Below are positions 8,728-16,458 of a DNA stretch of 64,000 nucleotides, piece by piece. How positions within the stretch are numbered: position 1 is the stretch's first letter; each line of letters starts with the position of its first letter. The notes under the pieces were generated by a model, which ran no database searches, had not been told where the DNA came from, and saw only the letters and a program-made list of their open reading frames with translations. Origin of the DNA: Neobacillus niacini NBRC 15566. GTDB taxonomy: Bacteria; Bacillota; Bacilli; Bacillales; Cytobacillaceae. The stretch spans positions 124,001 through 188,000 of the forward strand of contig NZ_BCVA01000003.1 of the NCBI RefSeq assembly GCF_001591505.1. Direction: 5' to 3'. The position numbers were made by a program, and so were the translations under genes.

Positions 8728-9426
8728 ATGCATATTGAAATGTGGACTGACTTTGCTTGACCATTTTGCTATATTGGCAAAAGGCGTCTGGAGGACGCTA
8801 TTAAACAGCTTGACCATCCCGTTGAAGTGACATATCGATGCTTCGAATTGGATCCGACAATGGGACGTGATATTAAAGAAAACATTTATGAAGGGTTAGC
8901 CAAGAAATATGGCATGAGTATCGCTCAAGCCAAGGCTAATACGCAAAGAATGGTACAGATGGCGAAGGAAGCTGGATTGGATTATCAGATGGATACGTTA
9001 ATCTTAACCAATACTTTCGATGCGCATCGTTTGACCATGTATGCTAAACATAAGGGACTCATGAAAGAGATGACGGAACGGATCCTACATGCATATTTTA
9101 CCGAATCCAAACATATTGGAGAACATAAAACCTTAGCGGAGCTAGCGGTTGAAGTAGGGTTGAACAGGGAAGATGTAGAAAAAATGCTCGCCAGTGATGA
9201 CATGAGTGATGTTGTCCGTGCGGATGAGCAAACCGCCAAACAATATGGGGTTACAGGTGTCCCGTTCTTCCTGATTAATAAAAAATATGCCCTGACTGGT
9301 GCTCAGCCTACTGAGACATTTGTTCAGGCGTTGAAAAAAGTGGTCGCAGAAAATCAAATCACCGTTTTAAACAGTGAAGACGGTCTAAATTGTGATGATG
9401 ATGGCTGTGAAATCCCCAATAAGTAA
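8728..9426 (+). CDS. FrnE/YwbO-type DsbA-family oxidoreductase with in-frame TGA at the first active-site Cys (candidate selenoprotein)
   Basis: ATG 8728 follows TTGGAGG and opens a frame of 232 codons interrupted once, at codon 11, by TGA (8758-8760). The peptide reads MHIEMWTDFA-x-PFCYIGKRR. FrnE-family proteins have CPFCYIGKRR/CPWCYIGK here, so TGA sits exactly on the first Cys of the CxxC redox centre; Cys14 is retained. Downstream the thioredoxin-fold domain is complete: GVTGVPFFLINKKYALTGAQ near the cis-Pro, and a Cys-containing tail (LNCDDDGCEIPNK). No other stop or frameshift is present. A hairpin at 8783-8799 fits bacterial SECIS geometry. A reading as selenocysteine (U11-x-x-C14) is plausible. 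The alternatives are a nonsense mutation or a sequencing error. Without read-through only a truncated product from GTG 8827, lacking the redox motif, could form. Confidence 0.7.
8783..8799 (+). promoter_or_regulatory. Candidate bacterial SECIS hairpin downstream of the in-frame TGA
   Basis: GGCGTC (8783-8788) pairs with GACGCT (8794-8799), closing with one G-U pair, around the loop TGGAG. The loop starts 28 bases after TGA 8758-8760. Known bacterial SECIS elements have the apical loop roughly 16-37 bases after UGA and a G in the first two loop positions; both conditions are met (second base G). The paired bases also encode the conserved RRLEDA residues, so chance pairing is possible. The element is GC-rich compared with the surrounding codons. 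Confidence 0.5.
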
Positions 9427-9813
9427 AGTTTTGATCGTGTAATGTGTCAATAAGCACTATTCATAGCAAATATCTGTTTCTCTTGATTTTTTTGAAATGG
9501 TAAGGTAATATTTAAATTGATAAAAGAAAACATAAAAATTAAATATTCCCATTTGGAAGATGGTATAGACAATATTTATATTGAGCTCAAACATAAGCCA
9601 AAATAGATACACCCTGTAAAAGGGTTATTCTATTTTGGCTTTTTCTATTATCGGAACTAATTTAAACAGAGGTCGTCTAGTAATAACAAAAACAAGTATG
9701 GAACTTGGAGTTGAACTCCAGAAAAAAAGTAGCTGCATAGGTACATAAAACAGGCAATCCATGAGTACAAAACTGAATGAATTCTGATTAACAAAATAAG
9801 GAGAATTAAAAAT
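9427..9813. other. Intergenic region between the FrnE-like gene and the Spo0A paralogue
   Basis: This 387-base AT-rich gap holds one strong terminator (9597-9646). I saw no convincing gene on either strand; short minus-strand frames here have no ribosome site or family resemblance. A canonical Spo0A-box was not recognised upstream of the following gene. Confidence 0.6.
9597..9646 (+). terminator. Intrinsic terminator
   Basis: GCCAAAATAGA (9597-9607) pairs with TCTATTTTGGC (9629-9639), with an inner ACCCTGTAAAAGGGTT hairpin, followed by TTTTTC. It lies about 170 bases after the FrnE-like gene. Confidence 0.85.
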
Positions 9814-10599
9814 ATGATAAAAATCGGAATAATTGATGATAATGTACCATTCACAGAGATACTTATAGATTTTCTCTCGACTTTCAATGATATGGAGGTG
9901 ATTGGAGTTGCGCACGATGGAAAGAAGGGGATGGAGTTAATAAAGAATCAGAAACCAGACTTAATCATTTTAGATTTGATTATGCCATTTTCCGATGGAC
10001 TTTCTTTATTAAAAAATAAATATGAAGAAAACATAACCACAAAGGTGATAATACTTACCTCTATTGGAACTGAGGATACCATAACACAAGCGAAGGAGTT
10101 AGGTGCATCCTACTTTTTGATGAAACCAATTGAACTAAGCCATTTACCAAAAATGATATTGTCTATTTGTTCAGAAAGTGTTTCAATGAAACCAGCTTTA
10201 AAAAAGATAGTACATAACCCAAATAACGATAAAAAATTAGAATTAAAAATCACCGATATTTTACGTTCCATAGGTATTCCAGCAAACCTAAAAGGATATT
10301 TTTTTTTAAGAGAAGCTATTCACATGATAAATAATAGCTGTGAAACTAGTTTTTCAAAAGTAATATATCCCGCTATTGCATCCAAATTTCATACCACTCC
10401 AAGCCGTGTAGAAAGAGCCATAAGACATGCAATTGAAGTTGGATGGAATAGAGGAAGTATGGAGCAATTAGATTTTTTATTCGGAAATACAGTTAGTTCA
10501 TTAAAAGGGCGACCAACTAATGGTGAATTCATATCTTTGATTGCGGAGCATTTAAGGGTGCAAAAAGGGATGGAAGTTGGAGGTTTCACCTCTGTATAA
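9814..10599 (+). CDS. Spo0A paralogue (receiver plus Spo0A-type DNA-binding domain)
   Basis: The 261-residue protein has a response-regulator receiver with acidic pair Asp8-Asp9, phosphoacceptor Asp54 (IILDLIMP), Thr82 and Lys104. The C-terminal Spo0A effector domain is also complete: GIPANLKGYFFLREAI, then FHTTPSRVERAIRHAIEVGW and GRPTNGEFISLIAEHLR. The domain order and length equal Spo0A, the sporulation master regulator. In Bacillus the spo0A gene itself lies next to spoIVB and recN; neither is here, and several normally invariant positions differ, so this is more likely a divergent paralogue than the main spo0A. Start ATG 9814 follows AAGGAG. It could act on a subset of Spo0A-box promoters or interfere with Spo0A. 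Confidence 0.88.
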   Translation: MIKIGIIDDNVPFTEILIDFLSTFNDMEVIGVAHDGKKGMELIKNQKPDLIILDLIMPFSDGLSLLKNKYEENITTKVIILTSIGTEDTITQAKELGASYFLMKPIELSHLPKMILSICSESVSMKPALKKIVHNPNNDKKLELKITDILRSIGIPANLKGYFFLREAIHMINNSCETSFSKVIYPAIASKFHTTPSRVERAIRHAIEVGWNRGSMEQLDFLFGNTVSSLKGRPTNGEFISLIAEHLRVQKGMEVGGFTSV

Positions 10600-10644
10600 T
10601 CCGTCTTTTCCCATATCGATTTTGTGTAGGTATGAGTATTCATA

Positions 10645-10783
10645 GGCGGAGAAATTCCGATTAACTGCTCTAATAATGACAAAATCCAAAGATTTAGATA
10701 AGATAAACGGAAAAACTCCGGTTATTTTAAAGGAAATATGGTTATTTGCCAATTTAGGAGGAATTATTCCGCTTATAATTTTT
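10645..10783. repeat. Three imperfect copies of a short GGA-A/T-TCCG hairpin repeat
   Basis: Related units occur at 10645-10664 (CGGAGAAATTCCGATTAA), 10706-10728 (CGGAAAAACTCCGGTTAT) and 10757-10783 (GGAGGAATTATTCCGCTTAT). Each is a small dyad (GGA...TCC) with an A/T centre, spaced 61 and 51 bases apart start to start. They fill the space between the Spo0A paralogue and the convergent GH4 gene. The function is unknown. Confidence 0.5.
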
Positions 10784-10791
10784 ATCAACAA

Positions 10792-10818
10792 TAGCTCAGT
10801 CCTATTTCGACTGAGCTA
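10792..10818. terminator. Hairpin between convergent genes, possible terminator
   Basis: TAGCTCAGT (10792-10800) and ACTGAGCTA (10810-10818) form a perfect nine-pair stem 26 bases past the stop of the leftward GH4 gene. The U-tail is weak in both directions, so efficiency is uncertain. Confidence 0.5.
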
Positions 10819-10844
10819 CAGCTTCTTCTAGTAAACTGCTAATT

Positions 10845-12173
10845 TTAAACTTCTACTTTTTGGAAAAATTGTGGTAAATGCTCTTTGTGTGCCTCTAGCA
10901 TTTCATCCAAAATCACTTTACCCACTTTATCAGAAGGAACGAGTGGATTTATGGTCATAGCAAGTAAAGCGGTATCGTAGTTTCCTGTAACTGCTGCCTC
11001 AGCCGCTACCCGTTCAAATGATTTAATTTGTTGTACTAGTCCTCTAACAGCAACTGGTAAATCACCATTGATGATTGGTTGTGGTCCCTCTTTTGTGATG
11101 ACACAACTTACTTCAACGGCTGATTCATAAGGAATACTAGCAATCGCTCCATTATTAATGGTATTAACAGGCTGAATGTCTCGTTTATCATTATAAATGG
11201 ATGAAATTAAACGAACGGCTGCATCACTGTAATATGCTCCGCCACGTTCTTCTAACTGAGGAGGCTTGATGGCCAAATTAGGATCTTTGTATAGCTCGAA
11301 TAATTCTTCTTCTAACTTCTTCACGACTTCCGCTCTTGTCGTGCCCGCTTTAAAATTTTTTAGCTCTTTTTCGAGCATTTCGTCACTCTTATAATAGTAA
11401 AGATGATATGGACAAGTAAGTGCATTTAATGCGCGAATAAATTCTGGCTCCCAACCTTGACCTTCAACGTTTTTAACAAAGCTGCTGTTCTTTGGACTCG
11501 TTAACAGTTCAATTACTTTATCTTTTACACTTACCCCGTCTAAATACACATCTAATCCATAGACCATATGATTTAAACCAGCGAAATCAATCCGTATTCG
11601 AGAATGGTCGACATCCAATAACTTTGCCACTCCCATCTCAATTCCGATTGGAACATTACATAAACCAACGATTTTCTTGTGGTCCGTATAGCGAAGAACC
11701 GCTTCTGTCACCATGCCGGCAGGGTTTGTAAAGTTGATTAGCCAAGCATTTGGACATAGCTCTTTGATATCTTTTACAATGTCTAAAATGACTGGAATGG
11801 TGCGTAATCCTTTGAAAAGGCCACCAGGTCCATTTGTTTCTTGACCTAATACCCCGTGGCTTAAAGGAATTCTTTCATCTTTCGCACGAGCATCCAATAA
11901 TCCTACGCGAAATTGTGTTGTAACAAAATCGGCACCTTTTAATGCCGTTTTTCGATCAAGTGTTAAATGAACCGTAATCGGAAGACCTGCTTTTTCAATC
12001 ATCCTTTTTGCGAGACTCCCAACAATCTCCAATTTTTCCTTACCTGCTTCTATATCAACTAACCATAATTCCCTTACAGGTAATTCATCGTATCTTTTAA
12101 TAAAACCTTCCACTAATTCGGGAGTATAACTTGAACCTCCGCCAATCGTTACGATCTTAATTCCGTTACTCAT
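10845..12173 (-). CDS. 6-phospho-beta-glucosidase, glycoside hydrolase family 4 (LicH/CelF-like)
   Basis: GH4 enzymes cleave phosphorylated disaccharides with NAD and a divalent metal through an oxidation-elimination mechanism. The 442-residue protein has the NAD-binding TIGGGSSYTPEL at its start, FTNPAG near residue 150, the metal-binding Cys172 (GLCNVPIG) and His202 (GLNHM). The sequence is closest to 6-phospho-beta-glucosidases (LicH/CelF), but alpha-specific relatives exist. AGGAGG directly abuts the upstream ATG 12179, so ATG 12173 with six-base spacing is the better start. An RpiR regulator is divergent. No PTS permease is next to it, so the phosphorylated substrate must come from a transporter elsewhere. 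A cre-like site lies at 12244. Confidence 0.9.
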   Translation of the reverse strand: MSNGIKIVTIGGGSSYTPELVEGFIKRYDELPVRELWLVDIEAGKEKLEIVGSLAKRMIEKAGLPITVHLTLDRKTALKGADFVTTQFRVGLLDARAKDERIPLSHGVLGQETNGPGGLFKGLRTIPVILDIVKDIKELCPNAWLINFTNPAGMVTEAVLRYTDHKKIVGLCNVPIGIEMGVAKLLDVDHSRIRIDFAGLNHMVYGLDVYLDGVSVKDKVIELLTSPKNSSFVKNVEGQGWEPEFIRALNALTCPYHLYYYKSDEMLEKELKNFKAGTTRAEVVKKLEEELFELYKDPNLAIKPPQLEERGGAYYSDAAVRLISSIYNDKRDIQPVNTINNGAIASIPYESAVEVSCVITKEGPQPIINGDLPVAVRGLVQQIKSFERVAAEAAVTGNYDTALLAMTINPLVPSDKVGKVILDEMLEAHKEHLPQFFQKVEV

Positions 12174-12243
12174 GGTCATCCTCCTAATAAAAAACGAATT
12201 TATAAAACTATTTTAGAAGAGAAAAAGGGGAATTGATATAGGG

Positions 12244-12258
12244 TTGAAAGCGATAGAT
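12244..12258. promoter_or_regulatory. Candidate CcpA (cre) site upstream of the GH4 gene
   Basis: TTGAAAGCGATAGAT matches the consensus WTGNAANCGNWNNCW at all positions but the penultimate C. It lies in the intergenic region between the divergent GH4 and RpiR genes, where catabolite repression of a beta-glucoside gene is expected. Confidence 0.4.
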
Positions 12259-12366
12259 TTCTTTTTCACCGAAAGAAATTTGTTTCACAAAAATAACACT
12301 GTGTTTCTCATTTGATGTATACTACTAACAAAAGATCCAATGTTCACATGAAGGGGAGAGAAGACT

Positions 12367-13098
12367 TTGTTTACAAATGAGGTCATTGCAACATTCAATG
12401 AACTTGAGTTGCTGCTTTACAAATACATCATGCAAAATAAAGAAAAAGTTGTATATATGCGTATACGTGATTTGGCGGATGAAGCGCATGTGTCCACTTC
12501 CACTATCATGCGGTTCTGTAGGAAATTGGATTGCGAAGGATTTTCGGAGTTTAAAGTAAAACTAAAGCTTTTATTTGATGAAAAAAGTACCCCAAAGATT
12601 AAAAGTGGTCAGCATGTGCTAACTGAGTTTTTTGAACGTACTCAAAATGAGAATTTCATTTTGAAGTTAGAGGAGGCTGCGGGAGCCATTTCTAAAGCAG
12701 AACATGTATTTTTCATTGGAATTGGCAGTTCAGGAATCCTTGCAGAATACGGTGCAAGATATCTTTCAAGTTTAGGGAAGTTCTCTACGTACTTAAAAGA
12801 CTGGTATATGCCGGTTCATGCTGACTTACATAATAGTATTACAGTGGCACTTTCTGTTTCTGGAGAAAGTGAGTTTACCACCTCTCACGTACATAAATTA
12901 AAAGAAAAAGGCAGTATGATATTAAGTATTACAAATAATGCACAGTCCATGATTGCTAAAATGTCAGATAAAAATGTTTCTTATTATGTGACAGAGGAAT
13001 TTTTTGACACTGCGAATATTACCACGCAAATTCCAGTTGTTTATATTTTAGAAGAAATGGCACGGATAGTGTATGAAAGGGGTAGAATGAATGATTGA
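12367..13098 (+). CDS. RpiR/MurR-family transcriptional regulator (HTH plus SIS domain)
   Basis: The 243-residue protein has an N-terminal RpiR winged-helix domain (MRIRDLADEAHVSTSTIMRF at about residues 30-50) and a C-terminal SIS sugar-phosphate-binding domain (VFFIGIGSSGILAEYGARYL; VALSVSGES). Such regulators respond to phosphosugars. It is divergent from the GH4 6-phospho-glucosidase gene and probably controls it in response to a phosphorylated beta-glucoside. The start is TTG 12367 behind AAGGGGAG. It could be either an activator or a repressor. Confidence 0.88.
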   Translation: MFTNEVIATFNELELLLYKYIMQNKEKVVYMRIRDLADEAHVSTSTIMRFCRKLDCEGFSEFKVKLKLLFDEKSTPKIKSGQHVLTEFFERTQNENFILKLEEAAGAISKAEHVFFIGIGSSGILAEYGARYLSSLGKFSTYLKDWYMPVHADLHNSITVALSVSGESEFTTSHVHKLKEKGSMILSITNNAQSMIAKMSDKNVSYYVTEEFFDTANITTQIPVVYILEEMARIVYERGRMND

Positions 13099-13171
13099 GA
13101 CGTCAGTAATGGGCACAAAATATTCATTAAAAATTACCTCACTTCAGAACTTATTTAGGTAAGATGATTTA

Positions 13172-13603
13172 CTAAAACTTTACAAAATCACCTTGTTTGA
13201 TTTGATTCTTTGCAAACCATCCAAGATTGACCTCAAGTGCATAATGATATAAAAGTTTAGGATCATAAGTAGGACAAATTTCTTCTTTACAGGGAACCAT
13301 ATCAAGTATTTTTAGAATTTTTCCTTCTGAATCTAGGAAAGCAATAGATAATGGTATTAAGGTGTTTTTCATCCAGAAACCGCCATATGTTTTTGTTGAA
13401 AATACAAATAACATCCCTTCGTTATCCGGTAATTTTTTAACAAACATTAAGCCTTTGTCTCTTTTTTTAGGAGTATCTGCAATTTGAACGGTTAATTTGA
13501 CAATCCTTTTTCCACTAAAAACGTCAATCATCTTTGTTTGAAGCCTTGCATCTTTTTTTTGAGGAAAAAGAAAACCGATTAATTTTATTGTATTTTTTAA
13601 CAT
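13172..13603 (-). CDS. DUF192-family protein
   Basis: The 143-residue protein has the DUF192 core: DKGLMFVKKLPDNEGMLFVF, then the FWMKNTLIPLSIAFLDSEGKI signature and a VPC-containing loop. A short hydrophobic N-terminal segment (LIGFLFP) is not a clear signal peptide. The family is widespread and of unknown function. The gene is convergent with the RpiR gene and divergent from the yqgV-like gene. Confidence 0.85.
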   Translation of the reverse strand: MLKNTIKLIGFLFPQKKDARLQTKMIDVFSGKRIVKLTVQIADTPKKRDKGLMFVKKLPDNEGMLFVFSTKTYGGFWMKNTLIPLSIAFLDSEGKILKILDMVPCKEEICPTYDPKLLYHYALEVNLGWFAKNQIKQGDFVKF

Positions 13604-13751
13604 ATTGCACCCTCCTATTTATCATAATAAAGTGACTATTAAATTAGTTTACAAATATCCAGTCAATTTTGTTACATTGGTTCGTTGGATTTTTATAACA
13701 CAATTTTTCGTGATATCCTAATGATGAGTGAAGAAAGTAGGAGGTAAGCTA

Positions 13752-14054
13752 ATGGCAATTGTCGATATTACAGTGATTCCAGTTGGGACAGGCACACCTA
13801 GTGTTAGTGACTATGTAGCTGAAATACAAAAAGTGCTTCAACAGTATGAGGGACGGGTGAAGTATCAATTAACCCCAATGAGTACGTTAATCGAAGGTGA
13901 TTTAAAATTATTGCTGCAGATTGTTCATGAACTTCATGAAGTTCCGTTTCAGAAAGGTTTACAGAGAGTATGTACGAACGTTAGAATTGATGACCGACGT
14001 GACAAGGAAAATACCATGGAGCGGAAGTTACAGTCGGTTCAAGCAAAATTATAA
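13752..14054 (+). CDS. yqgV: MTH1187/YqgV-family thiamine-binding-like protein
   Basis: The 100-residue protein MAIVDITVIPVGTGTPSVSD is a member of the MTH1187/YkoF-like family. It has the conserved GTGTPSVS loop, YQLTPMSTLIEGDL and a RVCTNVRIDDRRD segment. Relatives bind thiamine or its pyrimidine part; no thiamine gene is next to it here. The frame extends up to 13728, but GGAGG just upstream favours ATG 13752. Confidence 0.88.
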   Translation: MAIVDITVIPVGTGTPSVSDYVAEIQKVLQQYEGRVKYQLTPMSTLIEGDLKLLLQIVHELHEVPFQKGLQRVCTNVRIDDRRDKENTMERKLQSVQAKL

Positions 14055-14260
14055 GTCCATCGTATTTAATGTAATTATATTATGTTAACTAAAAGGAAAC
14101 GCTAGGATGCATAATGTTAAATTGGGGACTGGCTTTTTTTATGTATGGAAGTAATCCCAGATGAATCTGAACAAAAAGAAAATCGTTTTTTCTTCCTAAT
14201 CGTCATCTGCGAATCTTGTATCCAATGGGATATTTAAATCAAAATATGTGTTTTGTAGGC

Positions 14261-14292
14261 AGCCGAAATCGTTTGTGGATTTCGGCTCTATT
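14261..14292. terminator. Hairpin terminator between the yqgV-like and MBL genes
   Basis: AGCCGAAATC (14261-14270) and GATTTCGGCT (14278-14287) form a perfect ten-pair stem with a seven-base loop followed rightward by CTATTTTC. It lies just beyond the stop codon of the leftward MBL gene and can serve convergent transcripts from either side. Confidence 0.7.
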
Positions 14293-14293
14293 T

Positions 14294-15118
14294 TCATTGA
14301 TTAATAAATTTATGTTCTTGAATAATCGAGTTAACAATATGCTCAGATTCCCATTCCCCTGAAGAAAGAAAGGTGATGGGATATTTTTTTGGAAAAAGGG
14401 CTTTGCTAATTTGACTAGGTGTCAAACCATTTTCATGAAGATTGATAATATTCCCCTGGAGTTCTAATAAATAATCTAGCTTTCTCTGTAACGATGTACG
14501 TCCATCCTTTAGAAAGCCAGCATGGCAGCAAAATACATCGCCGAAATCATAAGTTAATACCCTCTTTAACGAAGCCATGATGGTTGGGATACTTTCCTCT
14601 CGTAATGTAACCTTTGTCTTTTCCTGGCAATATAGGTCTCCGGTAAATAGCTGGCCCGTTTCACGATTTAAAAAAGCTAAATGGTCGATGGCATGACCTG
14701 GTGTGTCAATTACGTCCCAAGTAGCATGTCGCGATGAAAAGGTTTTTCCAATGGGATTTGCTTGAAAAGGACGTCGCTTCCCCCAGAAAACCTTCCGATA
14801 CATTGGATAATCCGGCTTTTTTTTACAGTAATCCAGCTTCCTTTTATTCATATAAATTGGAAGATTCAGCTCGTATTGTAAAAAAGCTGCACACCCGGTA
14901 TGATCTTCATGAAAATGTGTGATGACCACTTGATCGATATCTTGTTGTTTGAAAAATGGGTGAAACTCCTTTTCTAATGAAGCAGAACCCGTATCAATGA
15001 GAACTCCATCCACGACGAAGCAATGAACATTTAATTGTACCCCTTGAAATGATACCGTGCCGTTTCCATCTTGAACACCATTTATCGTCTGTTGGTTAAA
15101 ATTCTTCTTAAACAACAT
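14294..15118 (-). CDS. Metallo-beta-lactamase-fold hydrolase
   Basis: The 274-residue protein has the metal motif HFHEDH (His68, His70, Asp72, His73), GHAIDHLAF with another His, and LFTGDLYC with the bridging Asp. A conserved CCHAG element lies near residue 195. It belongs to the glyoxalase II-like MBL branch; the substrate is unknown. GGAGG ten bases before ATG 15118 supports this start rather than the frame opening at 15163. No signal peptide. It stands alone on the minus strand. Confidence 0.85.
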   Translation of the reverse strand: MLFKKNFNQQTINGVQDGNGTVSFQGVQLNVHCFVVDGVLIDTGSASLEKEFHPFFKQQDIDQVVITHFHEDHTGCAAFLQYELNLPIYMNKRKLDYCKKKPDYPMYRKVFWGKRRPFQANPIGKTFSSRHATWDVIDTPGHAIDHLAFLNRETGQLFTGDLYCQEKTKVTLREESIPTIMASLKRVLTYDFGDVFCCHAGFLKDGRTSLQRKLDYLLELQGNIINLHENGLTPSQISKALFPKKYPITFLSSGEWESEHIVNSIIQEHKFINQ

Positions 15119-15316
15119 AATATGAAACCTCCCATTACCGAACCCTTTGTAAAATTTTAACACAAAATGAATTGTTATTCATTAATTTATAAAATAATAG
15201 GGATATCATTTTATAAATAATAATATTATGTTAACTAATAATTTTACTAGTGATGGTGTTAAAAGTTTGTCTTGTATGCGCTCTTTAATTTTTTTGAGTT
15301 GGAGATCTTAAATCAT

Positions 15317-15368
15317 GCAACCCTAAGGTTACTTGTGCTTGACAAGCAACTTCAGGGTTGCTTATACT
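15317..15368 (+). promoter_or_regulatory. ArsR-gene promoter embedded in a 45-base imperfect palindrome
   Basis: A near-perfect inverted repeat spans 15317-15361, with arms opening GCAACCCT and closing AGGGTTGC. Over the outer 20 bases 17 positions pair. The promoter lies in it: TTGACA (15339-15344), an 18-base spacer that is itself a dyad (AGCAAC/GTTGCT), and TATACT (15363-15368). The -10 ends six bases before ATG 15375, so the transcript should be leaderless or nearly so. Binding of the ArsR product here would block RNA polymerase directly. Confidence 0.75.
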
Positions 15369-15374
15369 CTACAT

Positions 15375-15653
15375 ATGAATTGGGACAAAGACGCCATATT
15401 CAAAGCACTTAGTGATTCCACTCGACGGCTCATTTTAGACGAGCTAACCGAACGTAACGAGTTGACATTGTATGAACTTACGGTCCGGCTTATTATGAAG
15501 CACGACCTAGCCATTTCGCGACAGGCAATCGCTAAACATCTTTCTGTATTGGAAGATGCAGCTCTCGTAAAGTCAAAAAGGAAGGGAAAATATCGAGTAA
15601 TTCAATTCAACAATGAACCACTTAAAGATTTGTTAAAAGGATGGATCGAGTAA
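15375..15653 (+). CDS. ArsR/SmtB-family winged-helix repressor
   Basis: The 92-residue protein MNWDKDAIFKALSDSTRRLI has the ArsR-type winged helix with recognition region AISRQAIAKHLSVLEDAALV and wing KSKRKGKYRVIQFN. It lacks the cysteine/histidine metal-site motifs of metal sensors, so it is probably a non-metal member. There is no ribosome site in front of ATG 15375; the promoter -10 is only six bases away, suggesting leaderless translation. The frame is open from 15333, but that would start inside the promoter. It probably represses itself and perhaps the VOC gene 110 bases downstream. Confidence 0.85.
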   Translation: MNWDKDAIFKALSDSTRRLILDELTERNELTLYELTVRLIMKHDLAISRQAIAKHLSVLEDAALVKSKRKGKYRVIQFNNEPLKDLLKGWIE

Positions 15654-15763
15654 TTTTATAGATCAGCATAGGACTTCTGACTAATAAATGGATTTTATTA
15701 CTTGATTCTAGGTTATTAACACGGCACACTACCCTACAAATATCAAAGGAGACAGAAAACAGA

Positions 15764-16147
15764 ATGAATATTATTGTTACTAGTATTTTCGTAGAAGATC
15801 AAGACAAGGCTTTAGAGTTTTATACAAAAAAGCTAGGCTTTGTAAAAAAGCATGATGTTCCCACCGGAGAATATAGATGGATAACGCTTGTTTCTCCAGA
15901 TGAACAAAACGGTACCGAGCTTTTGCTCGAACCGAATGCCCATCCTGCCTCAAAAGAGTACCAAAAGAAGATATCTTCTGAAGGCATCCCAGCAACTATG
16001 TTTGGTGTTGCAGATATTGACAAGGAGTATAAACGCTTATTGGAAAACGGCGTGAAATTTACGATGGAGCCGACAAAAATGGGCGAGGTCAAAATAGCTG
16101 TCTTTGACGATACATGCGGCAACCTTATTCAGATAATTCAGCAATAA
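15764..16147 (+). CDS. VOC (glyoxalase/bleomycin-resistance superfamily) protein
   Basis: The 127-residue protein has the paired beta-alpha-beta-beta-beta modules of the VOC fold: SIFVEDQDKALEFYTKKLGF at the N-terminus, WITLVSPDEQNGTELLLEP, then the second module with MFGVADIDKEYKRL and AVFDDTCGNLIQIIQ. The final Glu of the usual metal site is replaced by Gln in NLIQI, so a catalytic metal site is doubtful. GGAG precedes ATG 15764. It follows an ArsR repressor and is the likely regulated gene. Confidence 0.88.
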   Translation: MNIIVTSIFVEDQDKALEFYTKKLGFVKKHDVPTGEYRWITLVSPDEQNGTELLLEPNAHPASKEYQKKISSEGIPATMFGVADIDKEYKRLLENGVKFTMEPTKMGEVKIAVFDDTCGNLIQIIQQ

Positions 16148-16458
16148 CATCATGTCTATTTCTACGAGCTTTTGTTAATTTTTAAATTTGTTCTGTGAAG
16201 AGTTTTTATAAAAATAACCCCAGTTTACTTAACCCTGTCTTTTATTATAGACGGGGTTAAGTATTTTTAAATTATATCATCAAATCGTATCTCCTTTATG
16301 AGCTGGTCGCAAGAGCAAATTATTAAACTAACATTGAATAAAAATCGATAAAGGATAAATTTCAAACAACAAGAATTTATGCAATTTCCAGATTAACTAA
16401 TTAAGAATTTAATATTATGTGTAGGATTGGAGATATTATTTAGAAAGGAGTGGAAAAA
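16148..16458. other. Intergenic region with one terminator
   Basis: This 311-base AT-rich gap contains the terminator at 16228-16270. The remaining part up to the DUF3231 gene shows no gene, repeat or recognisable operator to my reading. Confidence 0.6.
16228..16270 (+). terminator. Intrinsic terminator after the VOC gene
   Basis: CTTAACCCTGTCT (16228-16240) pairs with AGACGGGGTTAAG (16249-16261) over 13 positions, including one G-U pair, and is followed by TATTTTTAA. Confidence 0.85.

Noticed and set aside
8827..9426. Annotating the FrnE-like gene from GTG 8827
   Set aside because: No ribosome site precedes it, and the product would lack the redox motif. The true start at ATG 8728 has TTGGAGG.
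10389..10791. Minus-strand frames of 97 and 79 codons spanning the 3' end of the Spo0A paralogue
   Set aside because: They cover the repeat region, lack ribosome sites and have no recognisable sequence.
12280..12325. RpiR-gene SigA promoter
   Set aside because: TATACT at 12318 is a good -10, but no acceptable -35 lies at the right distance. Not listed as a feature.
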